This document shows positions 33,190 to 41,927 of a DNA stretch of 64,000 nt, piece by piece. The stretch comes from Sporosarcina ureae (GTDB lineage: Bacteria > Bacillota > Bacilli > Bacillales_A > Planococcaceae). How positions within the stretch are numbered: the first letter of the stretch is position 1; each line of letters starts with the position of its first letter. The notes under the pieces are model-generated. The model was not told the DNA's origin. It ran no database searches and worked only from the letters and a program-made list of their open reading frames with translations. The stretch spans positions 1,770,501 through 1,834,500 of the forward strand of contig NZ_CP015348.1 of the NCBI RefSeq assembly GCF_002109325.1, in the 5' to 3' direction. The translations under genes were made by a program, and so were the position numbers.

Positions 33190-34512
33190 ATGAAACAGCG
33201 TGAACAATGGACATCCAAGATTGGTTTTATCTTAGCTGCTGCTGGCAGTGCTATCGGATTAGGTGCAATCTGGAAGTTTCCTTATATGGCCGGAACAAAC
33301 GGTGGCAGCGTGTTTGTGCTGTTATTTATTATTTGTACATTATTGATCGGACTACCGATTTTATTGGCTGAGTTTGTCATTGGACGAAGAGGACAGGCAG
33401 ATGCCGTGACTTCTTTGAAAAAACTTTCAACAGGACGGAGTTGGGGATGGGTTGGATGGATGGGACTTGCATCGTCTTTCATCATCTTATCGTTTTATAG
33501 TGTCGTGGGTGGATGGATTCTATCCTATTTAGCACGAGCGTTTACATTTAAACTAGGCGGAATAGATTATGGTGATTTATTCAATACTACGATTGCCAAC
33601 CCGTGGGAAGTATTACTAGCGCAAGCTTTGTTTATGGCATTGACGATCTTCATCGTTCAAAGCGGAATTCGTGGTGGAATTGAGCGAGCAAGTCGCTGGA
33701 TTATGCCGCTACTATTCTTGTCTTTCATTGTATTGGCGATTCGTTCGTTAACACTGGATGGCGCAATGGAAGGTGTTCGGTTCTTATTCGTGCCAGATTG
33801 GAGTTATCTCAACGGAAAAACATTCCTTGTTGCGTTAGGACAAGCATTCTTTTCCCTCAGTGTCGGTGTAACGGCTATGATGACGTATGCTTCCTACCTT
33901 TCAAAAGAGGAAAAGCTTGGACAGTCTGCATTTAATGTCTCAATGCTAAATATCGCGATTTCTATACTAGCAGGACTTGTGATTTTCCCAGCCGTATTCG
34001 CGTTAGGACACTCACCTGAGGCAGGCCCTGGTTTGATCTTCGTCATCCTACCGGCTATTTTCAATGAAATTCCGTTCGGTGGCGTATTCTTGATTATCTT
34101 CTTTTTCCTTATGCTGTTTGCGACATTGACTTCCGCCATTGCGATGCTCGAGATCGTAGTGTCTACAGGCATCCGTAAAAAGCATGACAGACGAAAACGT
34201 GCTTCCTGGGTATTCGGAGGACTAATCTTTTTAGTAGGAATCCCAAGCGCATTATCATTTGGTTTACTATCCGACGTGAGCATCTTCGGTAACTCCATTT
34301 TTGACTTCGCTGATTTGCTGACGAGCAGAATTGCGATGCCGCTTGGTGCGTTGGCTGTGTCTTTATTTGCTGGCTTTGTGCTGACGAAAGAGGATACGGC
34401 GGAAGAGTTAGGCATGAATCCCGCTCTTCACACGTTTTGGAAAGTGATCGTCCGCTACTTCGCCCCGATTGCAATTGTAATCATATTCTTCACTTGGATT
34501 TTAGGCATGTAA
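33190..34512 (+). CDS. Sodium-dependent symporter, NSS family
   Basis: 440 aa, about 11-12 helices. TSKIGFILAAAGSAIGLGAIWKFPYMAGTNGG is the hallmark first helix of neurotransmitter:sodium symporters, with sodium and substrate ligands. GSVFVLLFIICTLLIGLPILLAEF and LFFSLSVGVTAMMTYASYL-like sequence follow. It imports an amino acid or similar compound with sodium. Weak RBS ACGAGGACTTCT. It is transcribed away from the XRE gene and has its own terminator. Confidence 0.92.
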   Translation: MKQREQWTSKIGFILAAAGSAIGLGAIWKFPYMAGTNGGSVFVLLFIICTLLIGLPILLAEFVIGRRGQADAVTSLKKLSTGRSWGWVGWMGLASSFIILSFYSVVGGWILSYLARAFTFKLGGIDYGDLFNTTIANPWEVLLAQALFMALTIFIVQSGIRGGIERASRWIMPLLFLSFIVLAIRSLTLDGAMEGVRFLFVPDWSYLNGKTFLVALGQAFFSLSVGVTAMMTYASYLSKEEKLGQSAFNVSMLNIAISILAGLVIFPAVFALGHSPEAGPGLIFVILPAIFNEIPFGGVFLIIFFFLMLFATLTSAIAMLEIVVSTGIRKKHDRRKRASWVFGGLIFLVGIPSALSFGLLSDVSIFGNSIFDFADLLTSRIAMPLGALAVSLFAGFVLTKEDTAEELGMNPALHTFWKVIVRYFAPIAIVIIFFTWILGM

Positions 34513-34547
34513 AAAGCACGCCGGAGAAACTCTCCGGCGTGCTTTTA
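34512..34547 (+). terminator. Terminator of NSS symporter
   Basis: Perfect AAAGCACGCCGGAGA / TCTCCGGCGTGCTTT stem with a 3-base loop, U-tract on both strands. Confidence 0.9.
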
Positions 34548-34576
34548 GTTTGTGTATACTTATGAAAAACAGTGGG

Positions 34577-34723
34577 CTATGAGCAGTTTTAAGGTGCCTA
34601 TGAGCGGATATCCAGTGTCTATGAGCAGAGACGGTACTCGATAGAGCGGTCATCAGCTGTCATAGAGCACTTAAAGTTCCTGATAGAGCGCTCAGAGAGA
34701 ATCAATGAGCCTGTGACGTCAGA
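34577..34723. repeat. 21-bp periodic GAGC array, copy B (7 units)
   Basis: GAGC starts at 34581, 34602, 34623, 34644, 34665, 34686 and 34707, exactly 21 bases apart. Units 1-3 read CTATGAGC, units 4-6 ATAGAGC, unit 7 CAATGAGC. The last unit also reads CAATGAGC in copy A (479-625). It sits between the NSS terminator and the fRMsr gene. Confidence 0.87.
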
Positions 34724-34738
34724 AAAGTTCTAGTTTGG

Positions 34739-34776
34739 AACAAACGCATCCGCCCGGAATGCAGTGGAACGCTTCA
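34739..34776. repeat. Fragment of the GC-rich intergenic repeat
   Basis: ACGCATCCGCCCGGAATGC then GTGGAACG resembles the right end of the 60121 element (ACGCGTCCGCCTGAAACGC). It lies directly after array B. Confidence 0.5.
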
Positions 34777-34801
34777 CTCACGCCAATCGTGTTTAGCAAG
34801 C

Positions 34802-35281
34802 TCAGATATGTTTCATAAGAGCTTCTACCACTAGCGTTAGTCCTGCCAAATCATCTTCAGAAAAACGATCCAGTTCAGGGCTGTCGATATCGAGCACACC
34901 GATTACTTCTCCATCTTTAATCATAGGCACGACAACTTCGGAACGAGATGCCGCGTCGCATGCAATATGGCCCGGGAATGCATTGACGTCGGCTACAACA
35001 AGGCCTTCTTTCGTCTTCGCAACCGTTCCGCAAACTCCGCGGCCCAGTGGAATGCGGATACATGCAGGCAAGCCTTGGAATGGCCCTAGCACTAGTTCAT
35101 CGCCATCCATCAAATAAAAACCTACCCAGTTAATCCGATCAAAGAACTGATTAAGTAACGCAGATGCATTGCTTAAATTTGCGTACATATTTGGCTCTCC
35201 AGACACTAATGCGTCTAATTGCGTGGAAAGCTGTTTATATTTCTCTTGTAGATTGTTGGAATAGTCAATAGGTGTGTACAT
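34802..35281 (-). CDS. GAF-domain free methionine-R-sulfoxide reductase (fRMsr)
   Basis: 159 aa single GAF domain. INWVGFYLMDGDELVLGPFQGLPACIRIPLGRGVCGTVA carries two of the three conserved Cys, and FPGHIACDAASRSEVVVP the third; GVLDIDSP follows. The family reduces free Met-R-O using these cysteines. Close to Bacillus YtsP. It is a single gene on the minus strand. Confidence 0.9.
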   Translation of the reverse strand: MYTPIDYSNNLQEKYKQLSTQLDALVSGEPNMYANLSNASALLNQFFDRINWVGFYLMDGDELVLGPFQGLPACIRIPLGRGVCGTVAKTKEGLVVADVNAFPGHIACDAASRSEVVVPMIKDGEVIGVLDIDSPELDRFSEDDLAGLTLVVEALMKHI

Positions 35282-35374
35282 ATGATTCCCTGCTTTCTGT
35301 GTATAGATCTACCTTTTATCATACACAGAATTACGTTGTGGGAAAAGTAATCGAACTTTATTACATACTTCTTA

Positions 35375-35617
35375 TCAATCTAGTTTCACCTTCAATACCT
35401 CTCCGGTTACGGCATCTATTTTAACTTCATACTTATGCCCTTCCATAGTGCGGATATCTACTTCATAGATTAATATACCATCATCAAACTCTAGCTCAGA
35501 TTTCACCACTTGCCCCGGTACTCTTTGCAATGCAATTTCATTCGCCTGCTCCATGGAAATTCTACGGTATTGAGGATGTTGCCAGTGATTCATCCAATAT
35601 TCATTTTGCTGATTCAA
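35375..35617 (-). CDS. PepSY-domain protein
   Basis: 80 aa: a short N-terminal part (MNQQNEYWMNHWQHPQYRR) then one PepSY domain (ISMEQANEIALQRVPGQVVKSELEFDDGILIYEVDIRTMEGHKYEVKIDAVTGEVL). Such domains are thought to bind or inhibit peptidases. There is no signal peptide, so it is likely cytoplasmic. TTG start 8 bases behind GGGAGGG. Confidence 0.85.
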   Translation of the reverse strand: MNQQNEYWMNHWQHPQYRRISMEQANEIALQRVPGQVVKSELEFDDGILIYEVDIRTMEGHKYEVKIDAVTGEVLKVKLD

Positions 35618-35705
35618 TTGATGATCCCTCCCATTTCTTCTTCGCTATCAATCTATGCCAAAGAGTGGGAAAGTGTTTCTCTACTACGTATGTCGTTTAC
35701 GATAG

Positions 35706-35741
35706 AAAAACGGATTATTTCCGAGGAAACAATCCGTTTTT
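35706..35741 (-). terminator. Terminator of MFS gene
   Basis: AAAAACGGATT / AATCCGTTTTT stem, 14-base loop, directly behind the stop at 35743. T-runs on both strands, so it may be bidirectional. Confidence 0.75.
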
Positions 35742-35742
35742 G

Positions 35743-37035
35743 TCAGGCGGTTTGCGCTGAAGAGTTTCTTTGTTTGTAACGCATCCAAATAATAAGTGGG
35801 ATGAGCAGTAACGAGATATATGTTCCTAGGAAGCTCAGCATGGAAAAGCCCGAGAACGCAACGATAATTCCCGAAACCAAGCCACCGACTGTACCCGCTA
35901 GTGCAACAAACACATCGATCGTTCCTTGGATCTTCGCACGCGTCAACACATCAGTTGAATCGATTACAATTGCTGTTCCACTAATTAACCCGAAGTTCCA
36001 ACCAACTCCGAGTAATATGAGTGCCACAGACATCCAGAGTATCGATCCTCCTGCTACATAGGCTGAAAGAATACCCGCGGTTGCAAGTGTCACACCGGAA
36101 GCAATCACCATAGCCGGACGTCCAATCCGGTCTACTAATACGCCTGTGAAAATCGATGGTAAGTACATCCCTGCAATATGAAGTCCAATAACTATGCCAA
36201 TACCCGATATTTCCGCGCCGTGATGCTGCATATGAAGCGGTGTCATAGTCATAATGGCAACCATGACGCCGTGAGACAGAACGAGAACAATGGCTCCTAT
36301 CCAAATCCCCATTCTGTTCGCCGTATGCTGCTGCATAAATTGTCCTTCACTGGATTCTCCTTGATTCTTTTGATTGGCCAATTCAATTTCACGTGCTACT
36401 AGTAGCGGATCGGGATTTAAAAACAGTAGGAAGGTCAAACCGGACAATAAATACGCGACACCGGCTAGTAAGAATACACCTGTCAATGAAGGAATACCGA
36501 TAAAATCCGCCACGTATCCCATAGGTAATACGAGATTCGGTCCTGCGACCGCTCCGATTGTGGTCGAAACCAATGCTACACTGACTGCTGTAGCACGTTG
36601 CTTTTTATTGGCAAGATCTGTTCCTGCATAGCGCGCCTGTAAGTTCGAAGAAGTCCCCGCCCCATATATGAAAAGAAAAATAAATAAAATAGCCAAGCTT
36701 CCAGACATGGTGGCCAGAATAACACCAAATGCTCCAATTCCACCTGTAATAAAGCCAGCTCCCAAGCCGAATCTCCGGCCGTATCGCTGTGATAGTCTGC
36801 CCACTAGATAGGCTGAAAGAGCTGAACCGAATGTGGAAAGTGCAATCGGCATACCCGCCAGACTTTCGTTACCAGTCATCTCCTGTATGATCAAAGATCC
36901 TACTGTGATTCCTGCAGCGAGTCCTGCACCACTAAATATTTGGGATATGATCACGACAAGTAAAGATCGCTTGTAGAGTTGCTTCTGCGCTTCTTCAGAA
37001 TTTACATAGTACGAATAGTCTTGTCGTCTTGACAT
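35743..37035 (-). CDS. MFS transporter
   Basis: 430 aa with 12 predicted helices. The loop 2-3 motif GRLSQRYGRRFGLGAG and the matching second-half GVLVDRIGRPAMVIASG are typical of the major facilitator superfamily drug/metabolite exporters. A charged central loop (ELANQKNQGESSEGQ) separates the halves. AAGGAG lies 12 bases before the ATG. The substrate cannot be inferred; it stands alone between terminators. Confidence 0.9.
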   Translation of the reverse strand: MSRRQDYSYYVNSEEAQKQLYKRSLLVVIISQIFSGAGLAAGITVGSLIIQEMTGNESLAGMPIALSTFGSALSAYLVGRLSQRYGRRFGLGAGFITGGIGAFGVILATMSGSLAILFIFLFIYGAGTSSNLQARYAGTDLANKKQRATAVSVALVSTTIGAVAGPNLVLPMGYVADFIGIPSLTGVFLLAGVAYLLSGLTFLLFLNPDPLLVAREIELANQKNQGESSEGQFMQQHTANRMGIWIGAIVLVLSHGVMVAIMTMTPLHMQHHGAEISGIGIVIGLHIAGMYLPSIFTGVLVDRIGRPAMVIASGVTLATAGILSAYVAGGSILWMSVALILLGVGWNFGLISGTAIVIDSTDVLTRAKIQGTIDVFVALAGTVGGLVSGIIVAFSGFSMLSFLGTYISLLLIPLIIWMRYKQRNSSAQTA

Positions 37036-37156
37036 GAAATTTCCCAGCTCCTTCTTTACGTCTATGCCATTTTGCTATGTATAAAGATAAATCTTTTTAT
37101 GCTTTACTCATCTTATCACACCTAGACAAGTAGACGGCGAGAATTTATCTGAATAT

Positions 37157-37196
37157 AAAAACAAGCAAGTCCAGGTGTAATGGACTTGCTTGTTTT
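37157..37196 (-). terminator. Terminator of yugN-like gene
   Basis: AACAAGCAAGTCCA / TGGACTTGCTTGTT stem with T-rich flanks on both strands. Confidence 0.8.
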
Positions 37197-37215
37197 GTTC
37201 TACTATTGCTTAAGA

Positions 37216-37644
37216 TTAAATAAACGGTGCAATAAAAGTAGGATGATCAGAGAATTGTGCTATACGCTTTTCCCCTTCATGTACCCACTTTTCATCGTAT
37301 ACAATTGGACCGTCTTTGTCTTCAGGTGTTTGGAACTGATCGAGACCGACAGCTGCTAGAACCGGGCTATCATCGTCGTCTAATCCAATATTGACTACAT
37401 GATTGATGATAAATGGCACGTCGAATTCGATCATGGCACTATCTTCATCGAGTTCACCGTCGATCACATGGAAAGGTATTCGCAAGTAGATGGTATCACT
37501 GCCGTCCTGATTCAGGATGGAGTCGAAGTTTCCTCTGTCGAAGTCCCAATTTCCACCCATTTGAATGTCATGTTCTGCGAGAATTTTAGTTGCATCTCCA
37601 AATAGTGATTTCTTTCCTGGTAGATTTGTTTTTAGTTCGATCAT
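37216..37644 (-). CDS. YugN-like family protein
   Basis: 142 aa. MGGNWDFDRGNFDSILNQ and YLRIPFHVIDGELDEDSAMIEFDVPFIINHVVNIGLDDDD follow the YugN-like pattern (GGNWDY..., YLR..., Asp-rich loop, LDQFQTPED near the end). A cytoplasmic acidic protein of unknown role in Bacillus relatives. RBS AGAGGAC. It stands alone with its own terminator. Confidence 0.8.
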   Translation of the reverse strand: MIELKTNLPGKKSLFGDATKILAEHDIQMGGNWDFDRGNFDSILNQDGSDTIYLRIPFHVIDGELDEDSAMIEFDVPFIINHVVNIGLDDDDSPVLAAVGLDQFQTPEDKDGPIVYDEKWVHEGEKRIAQFSDHPTFIAPFI

Positions 37645-37798
37645 GGCTTGTCCTCTTTTCTATGTCAGTTTTTCTTGTTGTTTGTCTAGTTGATAGTAGT
37701 TTTAAGAATACCCTAGTTAGCTGTTTGGCAAACTTCTAAAGGTAGTTGATCTTTAAAAGAAATAGAGGGATGGAGTCGTCGTTTTTACACAAAAGAAA

Positions 37799-37823
37799 AG
37801 ACTACCAAATACATAGGCAGTCT
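37799..37823 (-). terminator. Terminator of selD-mnmH
   Basis: AGACTGCC / GGTAGTCT stem on the minus strand followed by TTTTCTTTTG, 8 bp behind the mnmH stop. Confidence 0.65.
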
Positions 37824-37831
37824 ACTTTCTT

Positions 37832-38866
37832 TTATTTCATTAATTCCTGATACCGTCGCAAGCATTCTTCATACGCTTCTTGTACGGTTTCGGCTTGGAT
37901 GACGTCTTCACCGGTTGTAGCAAAACGGGCCACGGAATGTTCGTATTGTGGGTCGTAGTAGTGGATCAGTAGTTGCTCCACGGCTTGTGCAAAGCGTCCG
38001 TTTTCTAAATCTTCTTGGATCTGTGCGGTGATTGGTTGGTGGATCCGTTTGCGAATTCGAGCAAATGCTTCTAAGAATAGTTCCGGTTGTTTTTCGGGTT
38101 CGTATTCGGAGAGGATTTCTTCTACACGTACTTTGACCGGTAGTTGAATGATCCATTGAGGACTCTGCTCTTTTTTCTTAAACAGTAGTTCAGGCATATG
38201 CACTTGGCCTATGCGTTTGCTTTCGCCTTCGATGAAGATGAATGGTTCATTCGCATACTTTACTAGTTTATCTGCAATTAGTAATTCGAATTTCTTCTGA
38301 TTGTTCGGTTGCACACCGATCTGTCCGAATATCGAACCGCGATGACCTGCCATTCCTTCTAAATCGATGACCGGACAACCGTCTTCCATCAGCTTGTGAA
38401 GAATCTTCGTCTTGCCGCTGCCAGTATAGCCGTTAAGTACAAGTAATTTAGGTGTGATAGGTTCTTGCAGTCGCGCAATAACCCACTGACGATACGTATG
38501 TATTCCGCCACTGATCCGACTTGAGCGGATTCCCATTAATTCAAGCACGGTCATTGCCGTTTTGCTTCGCATGCCGCCACGCCAGCAAAATACGGTAATC
38601 TGTGCATCAATCTTCCTGAATTCGTCAATGAAGTCAGGCAACTTCTTGGAGAAAATAGCTAGTCCATGATCCATTGCTACTTCTTTGCCTACTTGTTTAT
38701 AAAGCGTTCCTACTTCTGCACGTTCTTCATTTGTAAAGATTGGAATATTGATACTACCTGGAATAGTAGCTTCTTCATACTCTTTAGGCGTACGCACATC
38801 GACTAAAGTTTGTGAATGATTTTTTTGCAAGTCGAGTGCTTCCGCCAATGTAATGTCTCGTACCAT
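37832..38866 (-). CDS. mnmH: tRNA 2-selenouridine synthase
   Basis: 344 aa. The N-terminal rhodanese domain (LVDVRTPKEYEEATIPGSINIPIFTNEERAEVGTLYKQVG) has the active Cys in FCWRGGMRS. A P-loop domain follows (LNGYTGSGKTKIL, VIDLEGMAGHRGSIFGQIG). It replaces sulfur by selenium at wobble uridine 34 of certain tRNAs using selenophosphate. AAGGAG directly abuts the ATG at 38878, so the ATG at 38866 (12 bases away) is preferred. It lies 21 bp behind selD, its selenophosphate source. Confidence 0.93.
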   Translation of the reverse strand: MVRDITLAEALDLQKNHSQTLVDVRTPKEYEEATIPGSINIPIFTNEERAEVGTLYKQVGKEVAMDHGLAIFSKKLPDFIDEFRKIDAQITVFCWRGGMRSKTAMTVLELMGIRSSRISGGIHTYRQWVIARLQEPITPKLLVLNGYTGSGKTKILHKLMEDGCPVIDLEGMAGHRGSIFGQIGVQPNNQKKFELLIADKLVKYANEPFIFIEGESKRIGQVHMPELLFKKKEQSPQWIIQLPVKVRVEEILSEYEPEKQPELFLEAFARIRKRIHQPITAQIQEDLENGRFAQAVEQLLIHYYDPQYEHSVARFATTGEDVIQAETVQEAYEECLRRYQELMK

Positions 38867-38887
38867 GTGATTCCCCATCTCCTTGAT

Positions 38888-39934
38888 TTACTGCACGATA
38901 ATTCGACCGCTATGTTCATCGGTCACTTCCCCAATAATATGCGCATCGACTCCAGCTTCGCGTAATTGTGCATGCAGACGATCTGCTTCATCTCCTGCAA
39001 CTGCTACAAGCAATCCACCAGAAGTTACCGCGTCACATAAAATCCATCTACCGACTTGATCCAATGATTCGGGGTATTCAACGATGTCCTCTATATGAGC
39101 AAAGTTGTTTTTCGTACCGCCTGGGACTGAGCCCGCTTCTGCCAGTTCTCTTGTACGCGGCAAAACAGGTACTTTCTCGTTATCAATACGTAAACAAACG
39201 CCACTACCTGTTGCCATTTCAGAAGCATGTCCAAGTAAACCGAAGCCTGTTACGTCTGTCGCAGCATGAATACTATATTCATCCATCACTTCTGACGCTG
39301 TTTTATTGAGTGTCGTCATCACTTTTGTCACGTGAATTTCCTCTTCTTCAGACAATAATCCGTTTTTCAAGGAAGTGGTCATGATTCCTACACCAATTGG
39401 TTTTGTTAGAATCAAACGATCTCCAGGCTTAGCACCAGCGTTTGTACGGATCTTGTCGGGATGCACCGTTCCAGTTACTTGCATACCGAATTTTGGTTCC
39501 TGATCATCAATTGAATGTCCGCCAACTAGTACTGCACCAGCTTCTTTCAATTTGTCTGCGGCTCCACGCAAGATTTCCGTTAGAATATTGCGATCGAGTG
39601 TATGAATGGGAAAGGCTACGATATTCAATGCTGTGATAGGTGTTCCACCCATTGCGTAGACGTCACTGATTGCATTCGCCGCTGCCACTTGTCCAAAATC
39701 ATACGGATCATTGACAATTGGCGTGAAGAAATCAAGTGTCTGCACAATAGCAGTCGTGTCATTTATTTTATAAACACCGGCGTCGTCGCTCGTATCCAGT
39801 CCGACTAGTAAGTTGGGATCCGTTAGGCCAGGGGGCAATGTGCGTAGAACTTCAGCCAAATCAGCAGGCCCTATTTTACACCCACACCCTCCTTTTGAAG
39901 ATAATGAAGTAAGTTTTATAGAAGAGTTTCGCAT
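38888..39934 (-). CDS. selD: Selenide, water dikinase (selenophosphate synthase)
   Basis: 348 aa. The N-terminal glycine-rich loop SKGGCGCKIGPADLAEVL has Cys at the catalytic Cys/Sec position with the essential Lys. LVGLDTSDDAGVYKIND, DFFTPIVNDPYDFGQVAAANAISDVYAMGG and GGHSIDD provide the ATP/metal ligands. It makes selenophosphate from selenide and ATP. ATG 39934 is chosen by homology; RBS GAAAGG is 12-13 bases upstream, and the frame to 40060 is not conserved. The partner is mnmH. Confidence 0.94.
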   Translation of the reverse strand: MRNSSIKLTSLSSKGGCGCKIGPADLAEVLRTLPPGLTDPNLLVGLDTSDDAGVYKINDTTAIVQTLDFFTPIVNDPYDFGQVAAANAISDVYAMGGTPITALNIVAFPIHTLDRNILTEILRGAADKLKEAGAVLVGGHSIDDQEPKFGMQVTGTVHPDKIRTNAGAKPGDRLILTKPIGVGIMTTSLKNGLLSEEEEIHVTKVMTTLNKTASEVMDEYSIHAATDVTGFGLLGHASEMATGSGVCLRIDNEKVPVLPRTRELAEAGSVPGGTKNNFAHIEDIVEYPESLDQVGRWILCDAVTSGGLLVAVAGDEADRLHAQLREAGVDAHIIGEVTDEHSGRIIVQ

Positions 39935-40027
39935 TACAGGTATCAACCTTTCAATTTGTAGTCCCTTAATTTTACCATAGAGTTTGTATTCTAGAGTTGT
40001 TGAACACTTGAAATTCCTATTGACACA

Positions 40028-40058
40028 CAAAGAGGCTGAGCGTAAATCGCACAGCCTC
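40028..40058 (-). terminator. Terminator of epimerase-GNAT operon
   Basis: GAGGCTG / CAGCCTC stem on the minus strand, 13-base loop, followed by TTTGTGTG. Confidence 0.5.
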
Positions 40059-40073
40059 ACTTAATTCATTTTA

Positions 40074-40730
40074 TTACTTTACATAAAGTACTTGCCATTC
40101 ATTATCATGTTTCTCTATACGCGTTCCTGTCCAACCAGTCAATAACAATTGCTGTTGTCGTTCGATATCCTGCATAGGAACTGCTTGCTGTTCGGACGTA
40201 GCTTCTTTGAAAGGCTTCTGCAAATCTCTGAATAAAATATAGCGTAGTTTATTGCCGTACTTAACTTGTAGTGCTTTGATTTGTAAATCAAGTGCAAATT
40301 TATCCTTTAAGCTCGGTATATTAAATGGTGCAACGGTTGTACAAATATAGCGATAATGCTCACTCTCGATGTGCTCCATTAGCCATTTGCCGAGGATCGT
40401 CTGTAATCCATGACCCCTAAAGGCTGGATCCACACAGGTGATTTCTGAGTACAGTACACTTGTCAATTCGTTTTGCGCTACACCTACGTCGATTCCTAAA
40501 TGCTCGTCATCTTCACCAGGATCCAGCATAGCTCGGAACGCAATGAGGCGATCATCGACGTAGGCACCTGCCATCATGCCGTTACCGTGTAAAATATATA
40601 AAAATTCTTCTTCCGTTAGTGGTTGTAAGAATTCGGGTTGCTCGAGTACTGCCATGACCTGTTCTTGCAAAGCCAAAACTTCCGGTAGTTGATCTTCTGT
40701 AAGCAGTGAAAGTGAAGATTGTAACGTCAT
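40074..40730 (-). CDS. GNAT family acetyltransferase
   Basis: 218 aa. A GNAT core with SEITCVDPAFRGHGLQTILGKWLMEHI gives the acetyl-CoA-binding R/Q-x-x-G-x-G/A-like loop (RGHGLQ). YICTTVAPFNIPSLKDKFALDLQI follows. About 60 extra C-terminal residues are not recognised. Its ATG overlaps the epimerase stop by 4 bp, so it may acetylate an amino acid or peptide from the same pathway. Substrate unknown. Confidence 0.83.
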   Translation of the reverse strand: MTLQSSLSLLTEDQLPEVLALQEQVMAVLEQPEFLQPLTEEEFLYILHGNGMMAGAYVDDRLIAFRAMLDPGEDDEHLGIDVGVAQNELTSVLYSEITCVDPAFRGHGLQTILGKWLMEHIESEHYRYICTTVAPFNIPSLKDKFALDLQIKALQVKYGNKLRYILFRDLQKPFKEATSEQQAVPMQDIERQQQLLLTGWTGTRIEKHDNEWQVLYVK

Positions 40731-41839
40731 AGTGCCACCTTTTCTTTACGTACCGTCAATTCTTCTAGAGTTTGCTCGTCTACGTCAATTCCTAGCCCGG
40801 ATTTTTCATTGAGTTCAATAAACGGTACGTCATAGCGTAGATTGCCGACATCTTTGCTGAATTTCAATGGCCCAGTCAATTCTACGCTTGTCATCGCTTT
40901 TTGTGAGAAAGCTACATGGAAACCTGCTGCAGAGCCAATGGATGACTCTACCATTGAGCCAACCTGACATTCGATTCCAGCCATTTCCGCCATATGTGCA
41001 AGTTTCATAGCAGGATACATACCCCCGCATTTCATTAGCTTGATATTCACTTTATCTGCTGCACGTTTTGCGATAATCTCACGCATATCACGCACACCGC
41101 GTAGTCCTTCATCTACCATTAGAGGCGTTGCAGTTTTCGATTTGATTTCTACCATCGCATCGATATCATCCGCTTTCACAGGTTGCTCGAGCCAGTCTAG
41201 TTCACAACTTTCCAATTGCTTCATCGCCTGTAATGTCGTCGCACTGTTGCTCCATCCTTGATTGACGTCAACACGAATTGCAATATCCTTACCTACACGC
41301 TCACGTACTGCTTGAATACGCTTGACGTCTTCCGTTGCGTTGGTACCTACCTTCATCTTCAATGAACCATAGCCCGCTTCTACACGTTCTGCGGCTTCTT
41401 GTGCCATATGTTCAGGAGACGCGATACTTAACACATGCGTAATCGGAAACTTCTCATGATAGCGTCCACCGAGAAGATTATAGGCTGGGATACTATATGC
41501 TTTTCCTACTACATCAAAACAAGCTATATCCAGTGCAGCTTTTGCAGTAGGTACACCGTAGATTGCCTGATCCATTATTTCATGAATTCTACCAAAGCAG
41601 CTCGGATCTTCTCCAAGTAAAATAGGGGCGAGCGTGTGTTGGAGTACAGCAAATGTACCTTCCCAACTTTCTCCTGTTACATGGTCGTCCGCCACTGCTT
41701 CACCGTAGCCGACATGTCCGGTATCTGTCGTCATCTTCACGATAATAGATGGCATGTCATCGTAAGACGCGTAGCTAATCACAAATGGTTCGTGGAGAGG
41801 CAATCTAATCGCGAATATTTCAATTTCAGTTATTTTCAT
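40727..41839 (-). CDS. Enolase-superfamily enzyme, probable dipeptide epimerase
   Basis: 370 aa mandelate racemase/muconate-lactonizing type barrel. The first Lys pair is in GSLKMKVGTNA, metal ligands are in VDVNQGW, WLEQPV and VDEGL, and the opposite Lys is in NIKLMKCGGMYPAMK. This arrangement (KxK ... K with NIKLMK.GG) is that of L-Ala-D/L-Glu-type dipeptide epimerases. ATG 41839 follows GAAAGGAAGAATATA. It is coupled to a GNAT and divergent from a regulator whose upstream region has a direct repeat. Confidence 0.85.
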   Translation of the reverse strand: MKITEIEIFAIRLPLHEPFVISYASYDDMPSIIVKMTTDTGHVGYGEAVADDHVTGESWEGTFAVLQHTLAPILLGEDPSCFGRIHEIMDQAIYGVPTAKAALDIACFDVVGKAYSIPAYNLLGGRYHEKFPITHVLSIASPEHMAQEAAERVEAGYGSLKMKVGTNATEDVKRIQAVRERVGKDIAIRVDVNQGWSNSATTLQAMKQLESCELDWLEQPVKADDIDAMVEIKSKTATPLMVDEGLRGVRDMREIIAKRAADKVNIKLMKCGGMYPAMKLAHMAEMAGIECQVGSMVESSIGSAAGFHVAFSQKAMTSVELTGPLKFSKDVGNLRYDVPFIELNEKSGLGIDVDEQTLEELTVRKEKVAL

Positions 41840-41888
41840 TATATATTCTTCCTTTCCTATTTGCATTCTTTCATTCGTATTGTATGAT

Positions 41889-41906
41889 TGTCGTTAAATA
41901 GTCGTT
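41889..41906. promoter_or_regulatory. Direct-repeat operator candidate, site 1
   Basis: TGTCGTTAAATAGTCGTT: two GTCGTT hexamers 11 bp apart, between the epimerase gene (minus) and the regulator gene (plus). The same element is at 44694-44711. Confidence 0.6.
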
Positions 41907-41927
41907 AATGAAAGAGGAGGTATCTAT

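Noticed and set aside
33894..34415. 173-aa minus-strand ORF opposite the NSS symporter
   Set aside because: Antisense frame to a clear transporter gene; composition (Ser/Ala/Lys-rich) typical of shadow frames.
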